Of a stretch of DNA of 64,000 nucleotides, positions 55,501-64,000 are shown piece after piece. The notes beneath the pieces are model-generated. The model ran no database searches, had not been told where the DNA came from, and worked only from the letters and a program-made list of their open reading frames with translations. Each line of letters opens with the position of its first letter. The stretch's first letter is position 1. Source of the stretch: Mastigias papua (lineage: Eukaryota; Cnidaria; Scyphozoa; Rhizostomeae; Mastigiidae); the NCBI GenBank assembly GCA_964019165.1, contig OZ025283.1:5033001-5097000 (forward strand). The letters are read 5' to 3'. A program made the position numbers and the translations under genes.

Positions 55501-58500
55501 ACTGACCGTAAAAACTTTGCAAGGAGCCATTCAAAAAGTACGTACGCTCCAAAGGGGGAGGGGTACCCAAAAATGCATATGAGCACGTTCAAGGGGAGGG
55601 GGTCCTTTCAAAGAATGTACATACGGTCATGCAATTTCCAGACGCTAATTACTTGCCAAGCATCCTAAATAAATAAACTATCTTCTTAAAATTATATATA
55701 CACGAAAGATCTTTATATTTCTGACAACCTCAATTTTAGACTTTAGATTTCTCGGGTATGCGCCAAATTTTCCTCACTTTCAAAATAGTGAAACAAACAA
55801 TAGATCCAAATACTTTTGGCGGGAGGTGGTTACGTACGTACACTCGGGGGAGGGGGGTACCTCGGAACCTTCAAAAGCGTACAAGGGGGAAGGGGTCCAC
55901 AATCGATGCCCAATTCATTAGCATTAGTGTATTACATTAGTATGAATATAGAACTACTGTAGAAGACTATCTGTCTGCTGTTCTACTCTATTATTGTAAT
56001 TGACTTATGATATTCGAGTAGGTTTATGGCTTTCGCCGGGAAACTTCGTTTAACTCACAACTCGCATACTTTGGATAAATTCCCCAGTCTCGTACTGTTT
56101 GAGATACGAGGAGTCTACAGTACGCGATCACTAATTCGTAATATACAACAACAATCCCTTTCTAACAATCAAGCAGAATTACCTTTGAGTCTGGCCTCGT
56201 TTCTAGAAAGTCTTTGAAGTTACCATTTCCATAGAATGGAGTTTGCAAATATGCTTTCCTACCAGCCTGAAATATCAAATTACTAAATATTACTGTTGGC
56301 CCAAACATGCAATACTTCAAGAGTATTGAACACAATATAAATTCCTTTTCACAATCAAGCTAACTTTATCATGCCCTATTTGATGCAAAACTACCTATGC
56401 CAAGAAGAACAGCTAACACTCATAGACATAGTAGGAAACAAGCGAACAAAAATGATCGATTACCTTATCAAAAAACAGTGATTCCAGAGTAATTACATTT
56501 GGATGCTTGCACTTTGCAAAATTGAAAACTCTTGATTTGAATATTTCCTTGGAGAGTTGTGAACATAAAGAGTATTCCTGTGGCAGAAAAAAAACAGACT
56601 AGTTTGATATGAACTTGTCAAGTCACTGACTGAAAGAAGGGCCATGCAGTACTTCATTGATGTACAAAATTAATCTCAATACAAGACATACCATGGCAAA
56701 AACCCATGACAAAATTGCACAAATTAAACAATGGGAGAACACCAAGGCAAGATTTGTTCAGTTAAGAGCACAAATAGCTCTTGTCTACCATTTAACTTCA
56801 TTCCCTTTCTTTTTCCAGGATGAACAGGTTACAAATGCTTGCCTTTTAAGTTATGGCAGGGTTCTCAGCACTTTAAAAAAAAATTCCCGCTTTTCCGGGT
56901 TTTACGCATTGAATCTCAAAAGTTTCCTTGACTTTTTTGCATTTTCCACAGCCCTTTTCGATCGACCAAGGGTATGATATGGGAAATGCACTGACAATGA
57001 AGTAGCAAAAAACGACAGTGTATAAAGACGAATTGAACAAGAAACATTCTATGATTTTTCAAGTTTTCATGGTCTTCCATGAAATTAAATTTAATTCCTG
57101 CACTTTCCAGGTTTGCCAGGCTAGCATTGCAACATCAAAGAGCCAATTAATCCTCAGTTCAAAAGGTACACAATACTTAATTATCTCTCTTTACTTTTTG
57201 CAAACAGATTGAGATATATGGCTCAAAAGACGCGACGAAGAACTTTACAAATAGAAAAGAAAGTTACTTTAAGGGGTACCGATATAAATTATGAAGCCCT
57301 TGTAAGCTTGTGGTCTGCCCATCTTCCTCCACATAGTTAAATTTCCTATACAGATTGATTTCTCTTGCCCACAATTCATACAGTAAAGTTGACTCGTGGC
57401 TTCCTGACAGTGTTTATCCATTCAAATCGCACGTAAACATGCACCTTCTCTCATAAAATTGCAACTGAAATGAACTTATAAAATATATCATGAAATCGCC
57501 AACAAAAAATGAGAGAGGAAGCTTTCTAACCTAGTACATTCTTTCAAAAAGATTTTAATACAGTTCAATAGAAACATCTGATGATAAGAAGCAGCTCTTC
57601 AGTTAAAGTGGAATAATTCACCTTTAAAACACAGTCTTCTTGATTAAATTGTGCCTTAAATACCAATGGTTGAGAAGTAGCTGAGGAGATTAGTGGAAGG
57701 AAGTGATGGTCATAATACTCAAGTTCTCTTGCATGCAGTATCCCGTTGCTCTCCTGAAAATACGCAAAAGTAACTGAAAACAAAAGTAAAACTGTTGATG
57801 ATATCTAAAAGAGATGAGGAAGCAGAATTCAATGTCTGACTCAGTATCAGGTAAAGCAGATTTTCTAATCAACGCTTCATTCATATACTAACATCATCAT
57901 AGTCAGATAAATCTCAAATACTCTCCAATGGAGACAAAAAAATCTTCTCTAATTGTTTAATAACTGTTTTGAATTAAGTGTCTATCTGCAATAGTGTACT
58001 TACCAGATAAGCAGAAATGCCAAATTCCGGGTGGAGTGTGCTGAATTCTGGGAAATGAATTTCTGCAATCCGACTCAATTGTCCCTAAAATTACAACAAG
58101 AAATATGACTATGCAGAATTATCAACTGCCTCATAAGAAATATATCTCTACATAACTATCATCAACAAAACATGTAATGCATATTTCACATCGATGGCTA
58201 CTGCACTATAGGTTCATTCACCCATTACGGAACGCCCATAATGGGGAGAGGGAACCTTGATTTGTACCCTATTATTCAATTCATATGTCGGGCTATGCTA
58301 CGGGGCGTTACGAGAGGGGGGAGGGAGAGTCTCAAAAACGGTAAATTTGGCGTTACATAACTGGTGAATGAACTTTATGGTTGTCGTTTACCCAAGTTGC
58401 TGCATTTGCTCCCTCCAACAACTTAAAACAAAAGGTCTGTGGAACATACCAGTAGCTCTGACTCTTCAGTGAATAGCTTGTGCATCTCATTTCTCATCAC

Positions 58501-59893
58501 CTTAAGTTCTCCTTCAATCTTGAACAGAAAATAATATAAGGCAATTAGTGAGCAAAGAATATCATCAGAGAGTCATTTAATTAGTGCGTATGCACCAAAA
58601 TGTTGAAAATCTGATCTCTCCACTCTTCCTAGGAGTACAATTCACTCCTAATATTTCCCTATTTACTTTGTTCGTTAATGATACTTCCATCAATAGGGAA
58701 TTGTCTAATTCCAATTAAAAAAAGTGAATAAATCAAATACCTTCTTCAGGCTCTCATCTTCTTCAGAATCCTTAGATAAAAAAAATTAATGAAGATAGAC
58801 AAGGAAGCAAGAACATGTATTTTAAATGGAAATTTATAGCATAAGTTCATTTGTGTCAGTTCATATCCTAAAAGGTTTAGTGAATAAACTACAGCAAAAA
58901 ATTTGACTGGCAACGCAAAAGAACTTCATTGCATTGCATTGCATAGAAAAAGGTTCAAATATCCGTCAAAAATTTGCATCAATATTACAAAATTTGATAA
59001 GACAAGGAAAAAGTCAGCCTTCACGAGGGGCCTTTATTTAAAGAAGGCACTTATTTCAGAAGAGAGCTAATTTAAAAACCAGCGAATAAAATAAATATCA
59101 ACAGAGCGCTAACAAGATGCAATGGAACTATAGTGCAATGGCATGGAAACATAACGCATCAAACAAGGTGTACTGATCATGGAACAACACGTCATGATGA
59201 AGCAACGGGACGAACTAGGGTACAGAGATGGTGCAAACTGATTGCAAAAAGAAGGAGGTGCACGTTCGAGGGGGGCACTCACATAGCAAAATAATTCTTG
59301 GGGGAGGTGCTCATTTGAGGGGAGGCGCTCATTTGAGGGGAGGAGGTGCCCATTTGAGGGGAGGAGGTGCTCATTTGAGGGGAGGAGGTGCTCATTCGAG
59401 GGGAGGCGCTCATTTGAGGGGAGGTGCTCATGTGAGGGGAGGTGCTCATTTGAGGGGAGATGCTCATTTGAGGGGAGGTGCTCATTTGAGGGGAGGTGCT
59501 CATTTGAGGGGAGGTGCTCATCTGAGGGGAGGAGCTCATATGAGGGGGGGGCGCTCTATCGAGGAAATAAGTACTGAATAATACCTCTTCTAAATCTCGA
59601 CGATCGGCTTGCTTATGCCTGAACTTTGACTTCAAGGTTTTCAGTTGAGCTCTTGTCTCTTTCAGTTTTACCATGTCCGGTTTTCGCGTAATCCATGCTT
59701 CAAACTCACTCTTGGATAAAAGGAATTAAAGAAATAATATCCGAAAATCTCTCAATTTCTTGGCCATGTATTTATAAAGAAACTTATCAATGCAACTGTA
59801 AACAGTTATGTAAATGAAAACAAAAAACTGTCTCTTCAAAATCAAATGTGAGAGTGTCTTACTTTTTTCCTTTCGTATTCCACTGATTTATCC
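46299..59893 (-). CDS. STK31: STK31/TDRD8-like pseudokinase, 13-exon partial gene model
   Basis: Minus-strand gene with exons (transcription order) at 59893-59863, 59710-59585, 58770-58741, 58518-58450, 58084-58004, 57753-57622, 56577-56464, 56266-56183, 54762-54604, 54201-54094, 53964-53914, 53463-53341 and 46514-46299. Every intron is GT-AG and, after the first, all are phase 0, about 440 codons in all. A coiled coil (KFRHKQADRRDLEE then IEGELKVMRNEMHKLF) and EIHFPEFSTLHPEFGI lead into a kinase-like domain; this arrangement and wording match the C-terminal half of vertebrate STK31, a Tudor-domain germline protein linked to piRNA/chromatoid granules (family knowledge). The kinase keeps Lys in CVLKEY but has VHGGIAPSKV for the HRD loop and LREPNF for DFG, so it should not phosphorylate. 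An acidic tail ends the protein. Tudor exons are expected right of the window. Confidence 0.85.
46637..47200. mobile_element. hAT-like MITE (probable)
   Basis: The left end CAGGGGTATTTATAGAGGGCC and the inverted right end CAGGGTTATCCAAAGTATGGG then CCGCGGGGC resemble hAT termini that start CAGGG. No clean 8-bp duplication was found. A 108-codon open stretch inside (46801-47127) has no recognised domain. Confidence 0.45.
47437..50564 (-). mobile_element. 3.1-kb DNA transposon with ~250-bp TIRs (possible Academ type)
   Basis: The left arm 47437-47679 and right arm 50311-50564 are inverted copies. Shared blocks include GGTAACCTGGAGCCG against GGTAATCTGGAACCG, CAGAATTTTAT, ACAGTTATCAATTTTTCACG, GCATTCTGAATGCTGAT and GATCTTTTTCTTTA. 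The centre holds a broken nuclease-like frame on the minus strand. Academ transposons carry an XPG-type nuclease and long TIRs (family knowledge), so this is a candidate for that group, but no transposase core was identified. It lies in the last STK31 intron. A G-rich block (49917-50295) just inside the right arm may be a later insertion. Confidence 0.7.
48144..49085 (-). pseudogene. Broken XPG/PIN-like nuclease frame
   Basis: Minus-strand pieces in changing frames read LLWTVRYKLTEMFDIAARKV, then VVRSPAGDVDINILF, NICIDYGNDSSRTMLQLSS and LKKQIGFHSVT, then stops. The order SPxGDxDI...IDYG...IGFHS-T is that of a multi-copy cnidarian/invertebrate protein with a PIN/XPG-like fold, where GD-D and a later G-(N)DY-like block carry metal-binding acids. 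Here the second block is damaged. At least five lesions. The function cannot be retained. Confidence 0.45.
50565..52756. other. STK31 intron, nothing recognised
   Basis: No exon with matching phase and splice sites, and no clear transposon end. The frame at 51247-51507 (86 codons) has no known domain. Confidence 0.4.
52757..53262. mobile_element. TA-target MITE with CAGT ends (pogo/mariner-like)
   Basis: The left end CAGTAAAGCTCGTAC and inverted right end CAGTCATGCTTTCATAG are both next to TA. Inner CCGGATTATTAGAAATCCGGG on the left corresponds to TCCGGATTCTGATTTACCCC on the inverted right side. No coding frame. Its right edge is 79 bp from an STK31 exon. Confidence 0.5.
53341..53463 (-). 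CDS. STK31: STK31 exon: end of kinase-like domain
   Basis: Acceptor AATTTCCAG, donor TTG|GTAAGT. It has 41 codons, EKSIYHVIKGLLCENASERM then TASDAINHPIFQVELE. The ERMTASDAINHP block is kinase subdomain XI. Confidence 0.93.
53914..53964 (-). CDS. STK31: STK31 exon: short C-lobe loop
   Basis: Acceptor CTACATTACAG, donor AAG|GTATAT. It has 17 codons, AYFPDQKFNTDVILDTK. Confidence 0.88.
54094..54201 (-). CDS. STK31: STK31 exon: C-lobe helix F
   Basis: Acceptor TCCTTTTTAG, donor TCG|GTATGA. It has 36 codons, KKQLEDLANIYPIMKWNW then ELDMLCFGLLMFS. The DMLCFGLL block is the kinase helix F signature. Confidence 0.92.
54604..54762 (-). CDS. STK31: STK31 exon: degenerate catalytic loop
   Basis: Acceptor CTTTGTTTGAAG, donor GAG|GTGACT. 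It has 53 codons, DLVGVFYALLQAVEALHVSG, CVHGGIAPSKVSIKKSK and SELIAILREPNFSSDE. The HRDxxxxN motif is HGGIAPSK, and no Asp-Phe-Gly follows. Both catalytic aspartates are absent. Confidence 0.93.
54860..55150. repeat. Diverged relative of the CTCTTAGG MITE
   Basis: It has several AATAAATGGGGGTTGGAA-like and AATAAGCATGGTGTCGG units, the same layout as 43609-44039, but no intact ends. Confidence 0.35.
55539..55900 (+). repeat. Pair of G-rich direct repeats
   Basis: The block TACGTACGCTCC...GGGGGAGGGG...TTCAAGGGGAGGGGGTCC (about 55539-55608) recurs diverged at 55829-55900 (TACGTACACTCGGGGGAGGG, then CGTACAAGGGGGAAGGGGTCC). They may be two ends or two copies of one short element. G-runs are dense. 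Confidence 0.5.
56183..56266 (-). CDS. STK31: STK31 exon: hinge region
   Basis: Acceptor TTGATATTTCAG, donor AAG|GTAATT. It has 28 codons, AGRKAYLQTPFYGNGNFKD then FLETRPDSK, corresponding to strand 5, hinge and helix D. Confidence 0.92.
56464..56577 (-). CDS. STK31: STK31 exon: helix C region
   Basis: Acceptor TTTTCTGCCACAG, donor AAG|GTAATC. It has 38 codons, EYSLCSQLSKEIFKSRVF then CKHPNVITLESLFFDK, the HPNVI turn typical before strand 4 of kinases. Confidence 0.92.
56857..57125. repeat. Relic related to the CAGGGTTCATA element
   Basis: It starts GCAGGGTTCTCAGCAC and ends TTTCCAGGTTTGCCAGGCTAGC, with internal TTCC/GGAA blocks. It resembles the ends of the element at 62771-63950 but is worn. 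Confidence 0.3.
57622..57753 (-). CDS. STK31: STK31 exon: kinase-like N-lobe start
   Basis: Acceptor GCGTATTTTCAG, donor AAG|GTGAAT. It has 44 codons, ESNGILHARELEYYDHH, FLPLISSATSQPLVFK and AQFNQEDCVLK. It covers strands 1-3; no Gly-rich loop is present, but the strand 3 Lys is kept. Confidence 0.92.
58004..58084 (-). CDS. STK31: STK31 exon: pre-kinase linker
   Basis: Acceptor TTGTAATTTTAG, donor CTG|GTAAGT. It has 27 codons, GQLSRIAEIHFPEFS then TLHPEFGISAYL. The HFPE...PEFGI motif is the conserved STK31 linker. Confidence 0.92.
58209..58377. mobile_element. Small MITE with GTTCATTCACC ends
   Basis: The left end GGTTCATTCACCCATTACGG then AACGCC matches the inverted right end AGTTCATTCACCAGTTATGT then AACGCC. 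About 170 bp, TA-rich borders, no coding. It lies in an STK31 intron. Confidence 0.65.
58450..58518 (-). CDS. STK31: STK31 exon: coiled coil
   Basis: Acceptor TTCTGTTCAAG, donor CTG|GTATGT. It has 23 codons, IEGELKVMRNEMHKLFTEES then ELL, continuing the coil. Confidence 0.9.
58741..58770 (-). CDS. STK31: STK31 30-bp microexon
   Basis: Acceptor TTTATCTAAG, donor AAG|GTATTT. It encodes DSEEDESLKK, an acidic link matching the acidic stretch after RDLEE in vertebrate STK31. Confidence 0.8.
59245..59560 (+). repeat. 18-bp G-rich minisatellite, about 17 units
   Basis: The unit GGTGCTCATTTGAGGGGA is repeated with a few GGA insertions and substitutions. On the plus strand it reads as LRGGAH repeats and on the minus strand as TSPQMS repeats, neither likely a protein. 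The transcribed (minus) strand is C-rich. It starts 25 bp after an STK31 donor site. Confidence 0.92.
59585..59710 (-). CDS. STK31: STK31 exon: coiled-coil region
   Basis: Acceptor TTTTATCCAAG, donor GAG|GTATTA. It has 42 codons, beginning SEFEAWITRKPDMVKLKETR and ending KFRHKQADRRDLEE. Strong helical heptads. The RHKxADxRDLEE block is shared with vertebrate STK31. The next intron starts with a G-rich minisatellite 25 bp after the donor. Confidence 0.9.
59863..59893 (-). CDS. STK31: STK31 exon (first visible, short)
   Basis: Acceptor TTTTGTTCTAG, donor AAA|GTAAGA. It reads one split base then DKSVEYERKK in phase with SEFEAWITRK of the next exon. It is small, so less certain than the others. 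Confidence 0.5.
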
Positions 59894-60118
59894 CTAGAAC
59901 AAAATAAATAAAATAAATACTTCCTGACATTTTATACATAAGAAGAAAAAAGATTTCCTATCAAAGGAAACACCACCAAAATCATCGTAATAAAGTTTAT
60001 GAATGAACCGCTTTTTATCCAAGTAACAGAACCAACAAAGCAAAAAGAAAACAACATGCATAAGTCATCTAAAGGTGGTATCTTGCGTCGGTAGGTAAAA
60101 ATAGCAATAAGTTACTAA

Positions 60119-60283
60119 CACCCCGTTTACACGATACCGTTGCGACATGACACCACTGCGATATCTTTTGTGTTTCAATACACCGTTTACATGACACCGG
60201 TGTAGAAGGCTCGGAAAACGACTTTGATAGTCACACTGGTGCGGTTTTTTGCTGGTATGACTTTAACTTAGTGTAAACGGGCA
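60119..60283. mobile_element. MITE-like element with CCCCGTTTACAC ends
   Basis: CCCCGTTTACACGATACCG on the left and GTGTAAACGGGCAAACCGG on the right are inverted, with repeated CCGTTTACA and CACCGGTGTA inside. No coding frame. No target duplication established. Confidence 0.5.
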
Positions 60284-61094
60284 AACCGGTGTAATTTCAT
60301 TCCACATTTGCGGCTAGGACGGCAATACTCAAAATTAGAGTGATTTACAAAACTTAATTTTTGTTTTTTCTCTTTGTTTCTTTTTATGTTTCAAGAAAGT
60401 CCTTCGAGAAGATAACATGTCGATTAACCATATTTACAACTGAGTTACTGCTACTCATCTACAAGTTAATAGACTTCTTTTTCAAAAAACTGTAAATTAT
60501 CAGAAACATACAAATGAACTGATAAATTTGCACATCTTTGAAGTGAAAAAGTAATCGTTAACATATAATGGTACCTACAAATATTGCATGCTGGAGATAA
60601 AACATCACATGTTACCCTAATCAATACAACGCTTGAAAACTTCATTGCGGATCGGTAGGGGGAAGGGGGGGGGGAGGAGCCAAGCAGAGCTTGTAGTTTC
60701 CATCATTAATCTTCATGCTAAGATGGAGAAACTGGCTCCTCTGCACTCTTTTTATTATACGAACCAGTAAAATTGAGGTTTAGACTGGCTGTTCTTAATT
60801 TTTTTCTAAATTTTTGAGGCTGAATTGTTCATAAAATTTGTTCTTAAATTTGTGGGGTGTAGACAATATAGACACTAGCTAATATACAAGACTAAATTAG
60901 ATGTCTATGAAACAGGTATTATTTTTACGAAGGAATGACATTTCATGTTAATATATTATTGGACAGTGCATGCATCTTTGTGCAAAAACACATTTTACGA
61001 TAGTACTTCAGCCTCAATTTGTTCTTAATTTGTTCTTAATTTCTCAACAATTTTGAGGCTGTTGGTCTTATAAAATTGTTATTATAAAAAAGGA
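60284..61094. other. STK31 5'-side intron, nothing recognised
   Basis: AT-rich sequence without a supportable exon. A GTATGT near 60510 is preceded by too short a frame to call. Confidence 0.4.
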
Positions 61095-61464
61095 GTGAAC
61101 CTAGTTTCATCGAAATTTGAAGATTTAAACGACAAAGGAAAAGCTAAACCGTCTTTTCTCCTTGGTACTACATGCATGTACACCAATGATAGAGGCAAAA
61201 CTATACCTTACCAATACATTGAAGAAAAGACATTTCTCACCCTCAGATATCTGGCATGGGCTACATGGAATGCACTCAAAAGGAACAATGCCCTATTTCC
61301 TAAAAGGGTTGCCATCTACACAAGCAGAAACTCTTAGAGACTCTTACAACACTCGTGTCGTCACTGAAAAAAGGTTAACAGTTTGTCATACAACAGAATC
61401 AAGATATCTGCATGCCACATATCTGTTTTATGGTGCTTCTAGGTTCAAGACTGAGTGGAACTGA
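61095..61464 (+). pseudogene. Unidentified frameshifted gene fragment
   Basis: The plus-strand frame has LLGTTCMYTNDRGKTIPYQY, IEEKTFLTLRYLAWATWNAL and KRNNALFPKR, then in the +1 frame RDSYNTRVVTEKRLTVCHTT and ATYLFYGASRF, ending at a stop (61462). Both frames have natural composition and join at one shift, so a real coding sequence probably decayed here. I do not recognise it. It is antisense to STK31. Confidence 0.4.
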
Positions 61465-61699
61465 ACTGAAAAATGATTAAACAGTACTGTGTAGTATACT
61501 TATATATACAACCTCATTTTCACTTTCATTTTTCATTTTAAAATTATTTACCCAGGGTACAAATTCAGTTTAAATACTGTTTTACAATTGACCCTGCAAA
61601 AACTACTTACAAAAATTAAAAAGTTATATACTACAGTATTTAAAATAAAAAGAGCGGAATATAACTAAATCAAAGATATATAAATATAAATATGCACAA

Positions 61700-62470
61700 T
61701 ACACCTCAATATAAACAAAAGGATTATTTTTCCTTGAGTTTGAACTCGAAGGCATTGATTGTTGGAGCCATCTTTGTATCCAAATGGAGACTATTCCAGA
61801 GACTGGCCCCACGATACGCAAAGGATTTCTGGCCATTACCAGTTCTCAACATGAGTATTGCAAGGTCTGTTTTAGAGTTTCTTAATTCTCTTGGATGTAC
61901 CCCTGATAATCTCACGAAAAGGTCACTGAGATATTGAGGTGCAAGAGAGTTAAGAGGTTTGTAGACCATGGAACCTGTTTCTTTATTTATCAGCTTTTGT
62001 ACTGATGGCCAACCAAGTGTCTGGAGCAAAGGAGCTGCAGATGCATCAAAAGGGCTATTTGCTACTATTCTGGCGACTTTATTCTGCAATTTTTGAAGCA
62101 TGTCTAGCTTTGAAGCACCACAAGAGCCCCAGATGGAGCAACAGTAGCTCAAATGTGGCTCAATGATACTTCTATATAAATTTATCAAAGTACTAGGTTG
62201 AACAAAATTTCGCGCATAATTCAATAGGCCAATTGCTCTGGAGATCTTTTTTGTAGCGCGCTAATGTGACTTCCCAGGTAAGGCATTATCAATCACGACT
62301 CCCAGGTATTTTGTTTCGTTTATTAGGTCGATTTCTTCACCCCCTGCCTTAAAAGAAGGAAGTGTGCTAGAATTATTCTTTAGTTTTTTAATTTTTGGCT
62401 TAGAGTCAATTATTATAGCTTGGGTTTTGACAACATTAATGGAAAGCTTATTGCCCTGTAGCCATTTTTA
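61700..62470 (-). mobile_element. LINE 3' fragment (Jockey/CR1-like)
   Basis: The minus strand reads LSINVVKTQAIIIDSKPKIK, NETKYLGVVIDNAL, KISRAIGLLNYARNFVQPS, NLYRSIIEPHLSYCCSIWG and ending in SLHLDTKMAPTINAFEFK, the segment after the RT catalytic box and the C-terminal region of Jockey/CR1-type LINEs. One stop lies near 62262. The RT core and endonuclease are missing (5' truncation at about 62470). It has the same orientation as STK31. Confidence 0.85.
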
Positions 62471-62639
62471 GCCATTTTTTAGCCACCTCGGTGAATTATT
62501 GGGGGGGCAATGCACCCCCTGCCCCCTAGTGTCTATGGGCCTGATAATTAATGTTATGACGTTTATCCGAGCCTCTAGTTTAGTATTTCGATCTTCAAAA
62601 GCTACAGACGCGGCCCAAAAAGCATATATCATTCTATAC

Positions 62640-62747
62640 TTTACTAAATCTTGTGTATTCCTTTTACTTCGGCTATAACGTACTTCGGTTATAACGTACC
62701 AAATCATTTGGTCCCTTGAAGTACGTTATATCCGGATTATACTGTAA
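62640..62747. repeat. Solo terminal sequence of a TA-target transposon
   Basis: The end ...TATATCCGGATTATACTGTA (to 62747), with repeated TATAACGTACTTC units, looks like one end of a pogo/mariner-type MITE. No partner end was found. Confidence 0.35.
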
Positions 62748-62770
62748 CAAGATTTCTATTACTCTTTATT

Positions 62771-63950
62771 CAGGGTTCATAGCCAAAACGTGAATCAAAT
62801 TTCCCTGACTTTTCCCTGACTTTTCCCTGATTGATAGTCAAAAATACCCTCTTTTTCTCTGACCACAATTTCACAATTTTATAAAAAAACTAAAGAAGAT
62901 AGTAGACTTGTCATTCAAAAAGATGACATATGGGAGGCAAAATTAATTTTTATTAGTCTTTCAAAATGTGACTTTGTACGATCCTTTCGTAGAACCATTT
63001 GCTTCAACAGACATGTGGTTTCAATAAACAAATACCTGAAGAAATTTGAATTTACTGAAGTGTTTCATAGCAGCAAAAATAAAATCTCATAAAAGAGCCA
63101 ACCAAAGACAATTTCAAGAGAGAAAAGATGGAAGCATAATGCTGGACTGATTTTTGACAGTTCTCTGACTCAGTACCAGAGGACCCATAAAGAATAAAAT
63201 GAGAAGATAAACAATACAGACCATTTCAAGATCACATAAGTTGTAAACAACTTTCAAATCAAACAGGCATGAGTGAGAAAAATAGGAGCTAAATTTGTAT
63301 CATTGGATTGAAAGGACATTTAGCAGTACTTTTTATGCACTTCAGACCTACCACAAGCAGAGCAAGAAAAATTAATGCAACTGATCTGCTTTTCAGAAAC
63401 TTTTAGAGCTGCTAACTGGCATCAAAGCTCACAAGCAGCAAACAGATCCTGATAAAAAGAATATGAAATAATCTACTCTCAAGTACCAAATAACGGTTTC
63501 CCCCAGCTTGTCAATTTTTTGATTTGTTCCGACTTCTTGGACCTAATTAGGACCTCCTGTTACTAATTTTGAAAGAGAATAAGTCTTTCAAACTAATTTA
63601 TGAAGATTTTATGAAGATTTTTGGTGAACGGTCTTAAGTATACAGGTGCTTCAGAATTTATTGTAGCTTCATGTTCTATGAGGTCGTAGCTGGACAAACT
63701 GAAATACGCTGTAATAATTCTTTGAAAACTATTTGCTGTAAAGTAACAGCAACAGATGGAGCTAAAATGAATAATATTTCATACCAGAAGTAAAACGTAT
63801 TTTACAACATATACTCCAACCTCCTTCTCGCAGTGACTAAATAATTTGTTTATAAAAAGCTCCCTGACTATTCCAGGTTTTCCCTGACTTATCGTAAAAA
63901 TTGCCTATTTTTCAGGTTTTCCAGGTTTTCCAGGTTCAGTATGAACCCTG
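62771..63950. mobile_element. 1.18-kb nonautonomous element, CAGGGTTCATA ends, TTATT duplication
   Basis: The left end CAGGGTTCATAGCC and inverted right end CAGGGTTCATACTG are flanked by TTATT at 62766-62770 and 63951-63955. Sub-terminal blocks of TTCCCTGACT (left) and TTTCCAGG (right) are repeated, as in widespread invertebrate elements of this kind. A short plus-strand frame after a TTTTCAG (63397-63470, KLLELLTGIKAHKQQT then stop) has no known match. Superfamily not assigned; CAGGG ends suggest hAT, but a 5-bp duplication does not. Confidence 0.7.
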
Positions 63951-64000
63951 TTATTGTCCCTAAGTCCCTAAAGTATATTTCCATACGACTGCATTTTCCT

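Noticed and set aside
59228..59674. LRGGAH and TSPQMS repeat proteins
   Set aside because: They are translations of an 18-bp intronic minisatellite; part of the minus frame overlaps a real STK31 exon.
60480..60560. Extra STK31 exon before GTATGT at about 60510
   Set aside because: Only eight codons, no clear acceptor and no phase match to the exon at 59893.

Overview
The window is animal (metazoan) nuclear DNA: AT-rich, with spliceosomal introns (GT-AG throughout) and many transposons. The two host genes I can read are animal-specific signalling and germline genes. It looks like an invertebrate, possibly an early-branching one such as a sponge or cnidarian, but nothing here fixes the phylum.

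Host gene 1 (plus strand, 2165-20265) is the 3' part of a TGF-beta/activin/BMP type I receptor serine/threonine kinase. Five exons join in phase: transmembrane (2165-2282), juxtamembrane plus GS box (8640-8781), most of the kinase (18123-18789), and two C-lobe exons (19450-19580, 20131-20265, ending in TGA). The ligand-binding ectodomain was not found and is probably left of the window. The two large introns hold a decayed Copia-like and a decayed BEL/Pao-like LTR element, an APE-type LINE, a dead Tc1-like transposon, several MITEs and long (TA)n arrays. All three retroelements in these introns lie antisense to the gene.

Host gene 2 (minus strand, 46299 to at least 59893, running off the right edge) is an STK31 (TDRD8)-like Tudor/pseudokinase germline gene. 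I traced thirteen exons: a coiled coil, a kinase-like domain without HRD and DFG aspartates, and an acidic tail ending in a stop codon that overlaps an AATAAA. Tudor exons must lie beyond 64000. The two genes are convergent.

Between them (about 25-43.5 kb) is a retrotransposon cluster. Five copies of one R4/Dong-like restriction-like-endonuclease LINE (family A) lie on the plus strand, several of them bordered by (TAA)n. Three fragments of a second such family (family B) lie among them, two on the opposite strand. Copy A4 (33706-37482) is almost intact, with a single in-frame TGA that replaces the last cysteine of its zinc knuckle. Copy A5 is split by a Jockey/CR1-like LINE, which is itself split by a block carrying a MITE and a (GT)n array.

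The most unusual item is a 1035-bp element (10143-11177) with 26-bp perfect terminal repeats (including the TA) and a TA duplication, which carries an intact 121-codon HIRAN-domain reading frame and no transposase. Also notable is a 3.1-kb element with ~250-bp terminal inverted repeats (47437-50564) in an STK31 intron, containing remnants of an XPG/PIN-like nuclease frame (possibly Academ-type). Many further MITEs, foldback elements and minisatellites fill the introns.
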